From Streptococcus sp. HMSC072G04 (GTDB lineage: Bacteria > Bacillota > Bacilli > Lactobacillales > Streptococcaceae), in NCBI RefSeq assembly GCF_001813295.1, contig NZ_KV812016.1, positions 56,620-92,524 of the forward strand: a stretch of 35,905 bases of DNA, written 5' to 3'. The notes under the pieces are model-generated. The model saw only the letters and a list, made by a program, of their open reading frames with translations, had not been told where the DNA came from and ran no database searches. A program made the position numbers and the translations under genes. Positions 17,479 to 24,509 of this stretch are shown here, piece after piece (position 1 is the first letter of the stretch; every line of letters begins with the position of its first letter).

Positions 17479-17503
17479 AAAGCTGACTTCGGTCAGCTTT
17501 TTT
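17479..17503 (+). terminator. Terminator of gpmA
   Basis: Nine-bp stem AAAGCTGAC / GTCAGCTTT around a stable TTCG tetraloop, followed by T's. Confidence 0.92.
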
Positions 17504-17536
17504 GCTTGTCTTCCTTAGATCCTAGCTGGTTTTTGG

Positions 17537-17565
17537 TTTTCAGGGACTCCTAAAAATGATATAAT
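17537..17565 (+). promoter_or_regulatory. metG promoter
   Basis: TTTTCA (17537-17542), 17 bp, TATAAT (17560-17565) with TGA before it. The leader is under 50 bases, too short for a T-box or SAM riboswitch, and none is seen. Confidence 0.72.
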
Positions 17566-17611
17566 GAAGTGTTATTACATAAGGTTTCATTAGCCTTGAA
17601 AGGAAAAGAAA

Positions 17612-19603
17612 ATGACAAAATCATTCTACATCACAACCCCTATCTATTACCCATCTGGTAAACTGCATATTGGTTCAGCTTATACAACGATCGCCTGTGA
17701 CGTCTTGGCGCGTTACAAACGCATGATGAACTACGATGTTTTCTACCTGACTGGTCTCGATGAGCATGGGCAAAAGATCCAGCAAAAAGCAGAAGAAGCT
17801 GGGATTACGCCACAAGCTTATGTAGATGGGATGGCCGTTGGAGTGAAAGAACTCTGGCAATTACTCGATATCTCATATGATAAATTCATCCGTACGACAG
17901 ACGATTACCATGAAGAAGTGGTGGCCCAAGTCTTTGAACGCTTGCTTGCACAAGACGACATCTACCTTGGTGAATACTCTGGTTGGTATTCAGTCTCTGA
18001 TGAAGAGTTCTTTACAGAAAGCCAATTGGCTGAGGTCTTCCGTGATGAGAATGGCAAGGTCATCGGTGGAGTAGCCCCATCAGGTCACGAAGTAGAATGG
18101 GTTTCTGAAGAATCTTATTTCCTTCGCCTCAGTAAATACCAAGACCGCTTGGTGGAATTTTTCAAATCCCAACCAGATTTCATCACGCCAGATGGTCGTC
18201 TCAATGAAATGTTGAAAAACTTCATCGAGCCAGGTTTGGAAGACTTGGCGGTATCTCGGACCACCTTTACCTGGGGTGTGCCAGTTCCATCCAATCCAAA
18301 ACACGTGGTCTATGTATGGATTGATGCCCTTCTCAACTATGTGACAGCTCTTGGTTATGGTCAAGAAGATCATGAAAACTTTGACAAGTTCTGGAACGGA
18401 ACCGTCTTCCACATGGTCGGAAAAGACATCCTTCGTTTCCACTCGATTTACTGGCCAATCCTTCTCATGATGTTGGATGTTAAATTGCCAGAACGTTTGA
18501 TTGCCCATGGTTGGTTTGTCATGAAAGACGGCAAGATGTCTAAGTCTAAAGGGAATGTCATCTACCCAGAAATGTTGGTGGAACGCTTCGGCTTGGATCC
18601 ACTTCGTTACTACCTCATGCGCAGTTTGCCAGTTGGTTCAGACGGTACCTTCACACCAGAAGACTATGTGGCCCGCATCAACTATGAATTGGCCAATGAC
18701 CTTGGAAACCTCCTTAATCGGACGGTAGCCATGATCAATAAATACTTTGGTGGTCAAGTTCCAGCTTATGTCGAAAATGTCACTGCATTTGATGCAGATT
18801 TGGCTAAGGTAGTTGAAGAAAACATCGCTGAATACCACAAGCAAATGAACGCGGTTGATTACCCACGCGCTTTGGAAGCCGTATGGAACATCATCTCTCG
18901 GACCAACAAGTACATCGATGAGACTGCTCCTTGGGTCCTCGCTAAAGAAGATGGGGACAAGGAACAATTGGCAGCGGTCATGGCTCACTTAGCGGCTAGC
19001 CTTCGTGTTGTGGCTCACTTGATCCAACCATTCATGATGAACACCTCAAATGCCATCATGGAACAACTTGGCTTGGGCTTGGACTTCGATCTTGAAAACT
19101 TGACCCTAGCAGGCTTCCCTGAAAATGTCACAGTGGTTGCCAAAGGAACTCCAATCTTCCCACGTCTCGACATGGAAGAAGAAATTGCCTACATCCAATC
19201 TCAAATGACTGCTGGAAAACCACAAGAAAAAGAATGGATTCCAGAAGAAGTGGAACTCAAGTCTGAAAAAGACGAGATCAAATTTGAAGACTTTGACAAG
19301 GTTGAAATCCGTGTAGCAGAAGTCAAAGAAGTGGAACGCGTCGAAGGATCAGACAAACTGCTTCGCTTCCGCCTAGACGCAGGAGATGGCGAAGACCGTC
19401 AAATCCTCTCTGGTATCGCGAAATTCTATCCAAATGAACAAGAATTGGTCGGCAAGAAACTTCAAATCGTGGCCAACCTCAAACCACGTAAGATGATGAA
19501 AAAATACGTCAGCCAAGGTATGATTCTTTCCGCAGAACACGGAGATCAATTAACGGTCCTAACCGTTGATCCATCTGTTCCAAATGGAAGCATTATCGGC
19601 TAA
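17612..19603 (+). CDS. metG: Methionyl-tRNA synthetase
   Basis: MetRS charges tRNA-Met, including the initiator, in the cytosol. The 663-residue protein has a class I core with HIGS (19-22) and KMSKS (308-312), the anticodon-binding helical domain (about 365-500) and a C-terminal tRNA-binding EMAP/Trbp111-like OB domain (from about residue 560: [14 protein letters not shown] ... ILSGIAKFY). The connective region 120-150 lacks cysteines, so this is the zinc-free knuckle form. AAAGGAAAAG precedes the ATG. It is monocistronic, with its own promoter and a long palindrome after the stop. Confidence 0.97.
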   Translation: MTKSFYITTPIYYPSGKLHIGSAYTTIACDVLARYKRMMNYDVFYLTGLDEHGQKIQQKAEEAGITPQAYVDGMAVGVKELWQLLDISYDKFIRTTDDYHEEVVAQVFERLLAQDDIYLGEYSGWYSVSDEEFFTESQLAEVFRDENGKVIGGVAPSGHEVEWVSEESYFLRLSKYQDRLVEFFKSQPDFITPDGRLNEMLKNFIEPGLEDLAVSRTTFTWGVPVPSNPKHVVYVWIDALLNYVTALGYGQEDHENFDKFWNGTVFHMVGKDILRFHSIYWPILLMMLDVKLPERLIAHGWFVMKDGKMSKSKGNVIYPEMLVERFGLDPLRYYLMRSLPVGSDGTFTPEDYVARINYELANDLGNLLNRTVAMINKYFGGQVPAYVENVTAFDADLAKVVEENIAEYHKQMNAVDYPRALEAVWNIISRTNKYIDETAPWVLAKEDGDKEQLAAVMAHLAASLRVVAHLIQPFMMNTSNAIMEQLGLGLDFDLENLTLAGFPENVTVVAKGTPIFPRLDMEEEIAYIQSQMTAGKPQEKEWIPEEVELKSEKDEIKFEDFDKVEIRVAEVKEVERVEGSDKLLRFRLDAGDGEDRQILSGIAKFYPNEQELVGKKLQIVANLKPRKMMKKYVSQGMILSAEHGDQLTVLTVDPSVPNGSIIG

Positions 19604-19616
19604 ACGATAGACATAT

Positions 19617-19644
19617 GAAAAGCACTCCCGCGGGAGTGCTTTTC
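19617..19644 (+). terminator. Perfect 28-bp palindrome after metG, probable terminator
   Basis: GAAAAGCACTCCCG is followed at once by its exact reverse complement. As RNA it folds into a very stable hairpin; the 3' side ends in TTTTC, a weak T-tract, and the 5' side gives the same on the minus strand, so it may terminate in both directions. Confidence 0.8.
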
Positions 19645-19716
19645 TTGTGTCGATATGGTTCCCATCATTGAATTTTACAAGGATGGTAGATGAGTCCTAT
19701 TAGTAATGGGTGTTAA

Positions 19717-19857
19717 CGGAGACTTCCGCAGTGAGAAAAGAGTCTGAAACATTTTCGTTTCAGACTCTCGGAAGATTTGAGACAGTGGGCTCAAATCTTA
19801 GGTATGGAATCCCAAAGGGATTCGCTACCGTCTGTCCTCACCTAAGGAAAGTCTCCG
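19717..19857. other. Structured 141-nt element: three hairpins enclosed by a long-range stem
   Basis: CGGAGACTTCC (19717-19727) pairs with GGAAAGTCTCCG (19846-19857; one bulged A), and GTGAG (19731-19735) with CTCAC (19837-19841). Inside are three hairpins: AGAGTCTGAAAC/GTTTCAGACTCT (19739-19768), AAGATTTGAG/CTCAAATCTT (19772-19799) and GGTA..GAATCCC/GGGATTC..TACC (19801-19829). The ACAG of the second hairpin's loop could also pair with CTGT at 19832-19835. Both strands can form it. Read on the minus strand, hairpin 1 ends TTTTCT and could terminate the regulator operon. I do not recognise an RNA family; it may be a non-coding RNA or an MITE-like repeat. Confidence 0.65.
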
Positions 19858-19867
19858 AATATAGTCC

Positions 19868-20074
19868 CTATTCATCTGGCCGGTATTCTAGGATATCTCC
19901 TGGCTGGCAGTCGAGTTCTTTGCAGATGGCTTCAAGGGTGGTGAAGCGGATGGCTTTGGCCTTGCCTGTTTTGAGGATGGAGAGGTTGGCTGTGGTGATG
20001 CCGATTTTGTCAGCTAGCTCGTTGGATTTCATCTTTCGCTTGGCTAGCATGACATCTAGATTGACGATAATCAT
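19868..20074 (-). CDS. Short Xre-family (YozG-like) helix-turn-helix regulator
   Basis: A 68-residue protein consisting of one Cro/CI-type helix-turn-helix: residues 18-45 contain NELADKIGITTANLSILKTGKAKAI, followed by LEAICKELDCQPGDILEY, the typical C-terminal helix of this minimal family. It lies 10 bases after a DUF2975 membrane protein gene on the same strand. This pairing recurs in Firmicutes and suggests a membrane-linked regulator whose target and signal are unknown. Autoregulation of the pair is plausible. Confidence 0.88.
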   Translation of the reverse strand: MIIVNLDVMLAKRKMKSNELADKIGITTANLSILKTGKAKAIRFTTLEAICKELDCQPGDILEYRPDE

Positions 20075-20084
20075 GGCAACCTCC

Positions 20085-20606
20085 TTAAATGGTTAGCTCA
20101 TTTTCTTCAGCAATCTCAATCCCTCTCTCTAAAATCTTGCCAAGGACCCAGACAATTGGGACAGCAAGAAGAAGTCCCGTGTTAAAGGTCAATTGGAAGG
20201 TAAAGGGAAGGAGATAAGCATTGCCGCTGGTCTCAAGTGTGCCAGACATAAAGGACAAGACCAAGAGAATCTTCCAAGCTCGGTTGCAAAGATCAATGTT
20301 GGATTGAGAAAAGATCTTTTCTTGGTAGAGATTTTGGAGGAAGCTACGAATGGTGAGGAGAAGAAAAATATAAATAGCGCTTGAAGCTAGTGGGAAGAGC
20401 AACTGCCAGAGGGGTTGCGGATGTTTGGGGAAGAGCTGGATGCCATTCGCCTCAAAGGACAAGCGACCTGATTGAATGAGATCTTTGAAAAAACCCATGC
20501 GGGAAAGCAGGTGGACGACCAGTGCAGCCACGGTCATAAAGCCACAGAAGTAAATGAAAGCCGTTAAGACTTCAATGATATTTTTTAAGGTTTTTGAGTT
20601 TTTCAT
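20085..20606 (-). CDS. DUF2975 domain membrane protein
   Basis: A 173-residue integral membrane protein with about four hydrophobic segments (roughly residues 12-34, 65-85, 108-128 and 140-160), fitting DUF2975, a family of unknown function usually encoded next to a small Xre-type regulator as here. AAGGAGG precedes the ATG on the minus strand, and a good promoter lies at 20644-20671. It is divergent from the sugar operon, with 231 bases of AT-rich DNA between the two starts. Whether it senses anything related to that operon is unknown. Confidence 0.85.
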   Translation of the reverse strand: MKNSKTLKNIIEVLTAFIYFCGFMTVAALVVHLLSRMGFFKDLIQSGRLSFEANGIQLFPKHPQPLWQLLFPLASSAIYIFLLLTIRSFLQNLYQEKIFSQSNIDLCNRAWKILLVLSFMSGTLETSGNAYLLPFTFQLTFNTGLLLAVPIVWVLGKILERGIEIAEENELTI

Positions 20607-20643
20607 CGCAAGCCTCCTTGAAGTTTATTTATTTTTCACTTAT

Positions 20644-20671
20644 AGTATACTCCTTATAAAAAATAAGTCAA
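20644..20671 (-). promoter_or_regulatory. Promoter of the DUF2975-HTH pair
   Basis: On the minus strand TTGACT (20666-20671), 16 bp, TATACT (20644-20649), 38 bases before the DUF2975 start. Confidence 0.75.
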
Positions 20672-20733
20672 TAAAAATATATCGAAAAACGATAAAAAAA
20701 TTCTTTTTTACGATGATTTTAAAAATATTTTAC

Positions 20734-20772
20734 AAAAAGTATATATTTTTAAATAAAAAGTATATACTTTTT
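20734..20772 (+). promoter_or_regulatory. Tandem GTATAT-centred operators, candidate GntR/HutC binding sites
   Basis: AAAAAGTATATATTTTT (20734-20750) and AAAAAGTATATACTTTTT (20755-20772, a perfect palindrome) start 21 bp apart, two helical turns, so they face the same side of DNA. The second overlaps the expected -35 region of the sugar operon. HutC-type GntR repressors such as TreR bind TTGTATATACAA-like sites, and a HutC-type gene lies in this operon (26776-27486). The sites are visible; the repressor assignment is inferred. Confidence 0.65.
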
Positions 20773-20782
20773 AAAATTTCTG

Positions 20783-20791
20783 TGTTATAAT
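20783..20791 (+). promoter_or_regulatory. Extended -10 promoter of the mannan-type sugar operon
   Basis: TGTTATAAT lies 46 bases before the first gene. The -35 position is poor and is covered by the second operator palindrome. No convincing CcpA cre site was seen around it. Confidence 0.75.
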
Positions 20792-20837
20792 GAATTCATA
20801 AAAGAAAACAATTAATTCATTCAAGGAGGCAAATCTA

Positions 20838-22133
20838 ATGAAAAAAGGTTTGTTAGGATTAGGAGCTGCAACTCTTGCAACTCTATTATTAGTGGGATGC
20901 TCAAATGGAGAGTCTAAGGATAGCGGGAAAGAAACCATTACTTTCATCAACCATCGGACAGACTGGGAAACAAATGGAAAATGGGATGAATACATTAAAC
21001 AATTTAATGAAAAAAATCCTGATATCAAAATTGAGGTCCAAACGATCACAGACTATGCGGGTCAAGTTAAAACTCGTATGAATAGTGATGATTATGGGGA
21101 TATCCTAATGATTCCATCTGACATTAAACCTCAAGATTATAAGAACTTCTTTGAACCACTTGGTAAAAAAGATGAACTTTCTAAAAAATACCTTGGGATG
21201 AATGATCGCTCCTATGACGGTATCAGTTATGGTATTCCAAGTCAAATGAATGCAACAGGTTTGGTCGTAAACATGAAAGTCTTCAAAGATGCAGGTGTAA
21301 AAGAATTTCCAAAAACTCCTGAAGACTTTGTAAAAGCACTGAAAAAAGTTAAAGAGCATAATTCAGAAGTAACACCATTGTATACCAACTATGCAGCTGG
21401 ATGGACATTAACCAACTGGGACTTTGTAAAAGCTGGTGCTGCAGGTGATGCGGACTTCACAAACAAATTGACGACGGACAAAGCTCCATTTGAAGATGGT
21501 AAAGTCATGAACACCATCTATAACACCTTGTATACTGTCAGCAAAGAAAAATTGATTGAAGCTGATCCGACAACTTCAGATTGGGAACAATCAAAAGTTG
21601 ATCTTGCAAACGGTAAGATTGGGGTTATGGTTTTAGGTAGCTGGGCAATTCCACAGGTACAGCAAGCCAATCCTGATAATGCAAAAGATATCCAATATAT
21701 GGCCTTCCCTATGACGGCTCCTGATGGCAAACAATACATGACAGTTACAGGAGATTACAACTATGGTATTAATAAGCATAGTAAACACAAAGAAGCAGCT
21801 CGTAAATTCTTGGATTGGTTGGTGAATGAATCTGACTACGCTAAGGACAATGGTGGTCTCCCAACTGTGAAAGGTGCGGATTATCCAGCATCATTGAAAG
21901 CAAGTCAAAAGGCTGGTGTTCAATTGCTTGAAGAAAATCCAGCTCCAGCAGGAAAAGAATCCTTGTTTAGTGATATCAATGATGAATCACAATTAGGTAT
22001 TGGTTCTACAGATAAAGAAAAACAACGTATCATCGATGCTGCTATTGGAAACTCAAAAGAAAGCTTTGATGATATTATGAAAGACTTTAACAAACGCTGG
22101 TCAGAAGCGATTGAAAAGGTTTCACAAAAATAG
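20838..22133 (+). CDS. Carbohydrate ABC transporter substrate-binding lipoprotein
   Basis: A 431-residue extracellular solute-binding protein (family 1, MalE-like). The signal peptide ends in a lipobox with C21 (LLLVGC), so it should be lipid-anchored outside the membrane. The mature part has the family pattern of an N-terminal TITFINHRTDWETNGKWDEY strand-helix, a central hinge and Trp-rich sugar-contacting regions. It is the first gene of the operon, with AAGGAGG before the ATG. By context it should bind manno- or galactomanno-oligosaccharides produced by the surface mannanase at the operon's end; sequence alone shows only an oligosaccharide binder. Confidence 0.92.
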   Translation: MKKGLLGLGAATLATLLLVGCSNGESKDSGKETITFINHRTDWETNGKWDEYIKQFNEKNPDIKIEVQTITDYAGQVKTRMNSDDYGDILMIPSDIKPQDYKNFFEPLGKKDELSKKYLGMNDRSYDGISYGIPSQMNATGLVVNMKVFKDAGVKEFPKTPEDFVKALKKVKEHNSEVTPLYTNYAAGWTLTNWDFVKAGAAGDADFTNKLTTDKAPFEDGKVMNTIYNTLYTVSKEKLIEADPTTSDWEQSKVDLANGKIGVMVLGSWAIPQVQQANPDNAKDIQYMAFPMTAPDGKQYMTVTGDYNYGINKHSKHKEAARKFLDWLVNESDYAKDNGGLPTVKGADYPASLKASQKAGVQLLEENPAPAGKESLFSDINDESQLGIGSTDKEKQRIIDAAIGNSKESFDDIMKDFNKRWSEAIEKVSQK

Positions 22134-22143
22134 GATGATCACC

Positions 22144-22190
22144 AGCTGGCAGAGAAAGACGAAATAAGAGTTTGACCCTGTCAGCTTTTG
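22144..22190 (+). terminator. Intercistronic hairpin between the binding-protein and permease genes
   Basis: AGCTGGCAG (22144-22152) pairs with CTGTCAGCT (22178-22186; one G-U) and is followed by TTTTG. It is a weak terminator or mRNA-stabilising hairpin, which would leave more transcript for the binding protein than for the permeases. Confidence 0.55.
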
Positions 22191-22205
22191 ATTTGGAGGA
22201 AGAAT

Positions 22206-23084
22206 ATGTTTAAAAGTACATCAAAAAGAGATCGAGAAAAACGGTTGATTATCTTTGCCTTTACGATTATTCCAGTCGCATTGATTTTGACGTTTTCTTA
22301 CTACCCTCTCTTCAAAATGTTCCAATATAGCTTGCAAGATTGGAACGGCTATAGCACAAATGCTAAGTATGTTGGTTTTGAAAACTATAAAACGGTTTTA
22401 ACCAATCCAAATTACTTTACTGTATTTAAAACCAGTTTGTATTACTTCATTGCAACCTTTTTCCAATTAGCAGTAGCTCTATTGTTCGCGACCATTCTTT
22501 CTTTCAAAGTGAAATTTGCGAATTTGTGGAAAGGAATTCTTTTCTTCCCTTATCTACTAAATGGGGTAGCTATTGGTTTCATTTTCCTTTATTTCTTTAA
22601 AGGAAACGGAACCTTGGATACAGTGTTGAAAGCTATCGGATTGGGAGATCAAATCCATCTCTGGCTTGGTGATCGTTCGATCAACAATATTTCTCTAGCC
22701 TTTACCTCTGTATGGCGCTATACTGGATTTAACTTCTTGGTCTTCTTAGGAGCGATTCAATCTATCAATCCAGAAGTTTATGAGGCGGCAGAGATTGATG
22801 GTGCAAACCGTTGGGATCAGTTCCGTTATATCATTGTCCCTAGTATCCGCAATATCATTTTCTTAAATATTATTTTGGGTGTCAGCGGATCATTAAGCGT
22901 ATTTGATATCCCTTATATCATGACTGGTGGATCAAATGGAACAACGACCTTTGTGATTCAAACCATTGATACGGCCTTCAAATACAATAAAGTGGGACTG
23001 GCATCTGCAATGGCAATTATTCTCCTTGTGATTGTGATTGTTGTCTCGCTCGTTCAAAAAATGGCAACGAATGAAAGGAAGTAA
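22206..23084 (+). CDS. Sugar ABC transporter permease (MalF/UgpA-like)
   Basis: A 292-residue inner-membrane permease with six predicted helices. The cytoplasmic EAA loop that docks the ATPase reads EVYEAAEIDGANRWDQFRYI followed by IIVPSI, near residue 200. It would form the channel with the next gene's product. The start at ATG 22206 is set by GGAGGAAGA immediately upstream. No ATP-binding gene follows, so the complex must use an ATPase encoded elsewhere; in streptococci MsmK serves several such transporters. Confidence 0.93.
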   Translation: MFKSTSKRDREKRLIIFAFTIIPVALILTFSYYPLFKMFQYSLQDWNGYSTNAKYVGFENYKTVLTNPNYFTVFKTSLYYFIATFFQLAVALLFATILSFKVKFANLWKGILFFPYLLNGVAIGFIFLYFFKGNGTLDTVLKAIGLGDQIHLWLGDRSINNISLAFTSVWRYTGFNFLVFLGAIQSINPEVYEAAEIDGANRWDQFRYIIVPSIRNIIFLNIILGVSGSLSVFDIPYIMTGGSNGTTTFVIQTIDTAFKYNKVGLASAMAIILLVIVIVVSLVQKMATNERK

Positions 23085-23087
23085 GGA

Positions 23088-23912
23088 ATGAAACAGAAAG
23101 TCTCGATAGGGAAGGTCCTTCAATATGTGATTTTGGTGGCAGGAGCCATTGTGGCCCTTCTTCCAATCCTAGTGGTCTTTATTGGATCTTTTAAAACAAA
23201 CAAAGAATTCCTAAGCAGTGGAGTTTTGGATTTGCCAAAATCATTTGATTTTTCAAATTACAAAACAGCCTTTGTGAATGGCCAAATGCTCTTAGGATTT
23301 AAAAACACCTTGTTTATCTTTGTGGTGAGTATGGTTGGGAAATTGACCCTCGCTTCTATGTTTGCTTATGCGATGAGTCGATTTGAGTTCAAGTTGAAAA
23401 AACCCATTTTGATGCTCTTTGTTTTGGCTATGTTGATTCCAGGGATCACCAGCCAGGTAGCAACCTTCCAAATCATTAATGGTCTTGGACTATTTAACAA
23501 AATCTGGTCAGTTATCCTCTTGAACTTGGGAACAGATGTCATTTCTGTTTATGTATTCTTACAATACTTGGATGAGATTCCTGTTTCCCTTGATGAATCG
23601 GCATTTTTAGATGGTGCTAGCTACTTTGGAATCTTCTGGAGAATTATTCTTCCAAACTTAAAAGCACCAATCGTAACCATGTTAATTATCAGTGGAGTCG
23701 GTGTCTACAATGACTTCTATAGCCCCTTCTTGTACATGCCAGACCGCAAATTAAAAGTTATTTCAACAGCCTTGTTTGCCTTCAAGGGGCCTTATGGGAC
23801 AAACTGGCCAGTCATCTTGGCAGGGGTTGTGATTGTCATCCTTCCAATTTTAATCGTCTTCTTATCCCTTCAGAAATATATTTACAATGGGGTTTCTGGG
23901 GCTGTTAAGTAG
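23088..23912 (+). CDS. Sugar ABC transporter permease (MalG/UgpE-like)
   Basis: A 274-residue permease, partner of the preceding gene, with six predicted helices and an EAA loop (EIPVSLDESAFLDGASYFGI, then FWRIILPNLKAPI) near residue 165-195. The N-terminal helix (about 10-32) and the ILPI...FLSLQKYIYNGVSGAVK ending are typical of the MalG side of CUT1 transporters for oligosaccharides. It starts 3 bases after the upstream stop, so the two permeases are translated together. Confidence 0.93.
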   Translation: MKQKVSIGKVLQYVILVAGAIVALLPILVVFIGSFKTNKEFLSSGVLDLPKSFDFSNYKTAFVNGQMLLGFKNTLFIFVVSMVGKLTLASMFAYAMSRFEFKLKKPILMLFVLAMLIPGITSQVATFQIINGLGLFNKIWSVILLNLGTDVISVYVFLQYLDEIPVSLDESAFLDGASYFGIFWRIILPNLKAPIVTMLIISGVGVYNDFYSPFLYMPDRKLKVISTALFAFKGPYGTNWPVILAGVVIVILPILIVFLSLQKYIYNGVSGAVK

Positions 23913-23944
23913 GAGAAACTTCATCTTAGAAAAGGAAATCAAGT

Positions 23945-24508
23945 ATGGTGGAAAAAAGATCCAAACTAAAACAATTGATTGAAAAAATCTATTATGTTGG
24001 TAAATTATCTGTTTTGTTTTGGGTTAGTCTCTTTCGAAAGGGATTGGTCTATGCGTGGGTTGCTACCATTCAAAACTGTTTAGAATGCGCCCAAGAACGG
24101 TACATAGAAGACGAATCTATCTGGAAATGGTCAGGGAAAAAAAGAGAACAAACCCTTATTACCTATATGATTTCCTTTCTAATGACCCTGACATTTTTCG
24201 GAATTTTTGCATCGTGGATGTCCATGATGCGACAAGTAAGCGAGCTTGCGATTACGGCCTTTGTCTTCTCGAGCATCCTTTGGTGTATTCTCTTCTTATT
24301 TGCGACTGCTTTGGCCTTAGGCAAGGGAGGAAAAGAAGAGACTAACTTCTCGCTCTTTCGAAAAGATCCCTTGTTTGCTATTACCTTGTTTCTAGGCTTG
24401 TGTGCAGGCATTTGGTTTTCACTCACAAAAAATATTATTGGTTGGTTTTTATTTCCAGGTTTGTATTTTTACCTTGTCATCTTGGTGAAAAAGATGAAGG
24501 TGCAGTAA
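23945..24508 (+). CDS. Membrane protein, DUF624/YesL-like
   Basis: A 187-residue protein with a basic N-terminus and about four hydrophobic segments (roughly 17-40, 72-95, 100-122 and 145-180). Size, topology and position just after sugar permeases resemble the DUF624/YesL family, which recurs in CUT1 sugar operons but has no known biochemical role; the assignment is by general likeness and is moderate. AAAGGAAATCA lies just before the ATG. It is separated from the alpha-galactosidase gene by only one base. Confidence 0.65.
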   Translation: MVEKRSKLKQLIEKIYYVGKLSVLFWVSLFRKGLVYAWVATIQNCLECAQERYIEDESIWKWSGKKREQTLITYMISFLMTLTFFGIFASWMSMMRQVSELAITAFVFSSILWCILFLFATALALGKGGKEETNFSLFRKDPLFAITLFLGLCAGIWFSLTKNIIGWFLFPGLYFYLVILVKKMKVQ

Positions 24509-24509
24509 G

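Noticed and set aside
17565..17611. T-box or SAM riboswitch before metG
   Set aside because: The leader after the promoter is under 50 bases and shows no such fold.
19710..20096. A 128-codon plus-strand frame across the structured element and the HTH gene
   Set aside because: It runs through strong inverted repeats and is antisense to a recognisable HTH gene; no ribosome binding site or family was seen.
20554..20790. A 78-codon Lys/Ile/Phe-rich plus-strand frame in the AT-rich intergenic region
   Set aside because: Composition is that of random AT-rich DNA; it covers the two divergent promoters and operators.
20640..20838. CcpA cre site for the mannan operon
   Set aside because: No stretch matches the cre consensus around its central CG well enough; catabolite control may act elsewhere.
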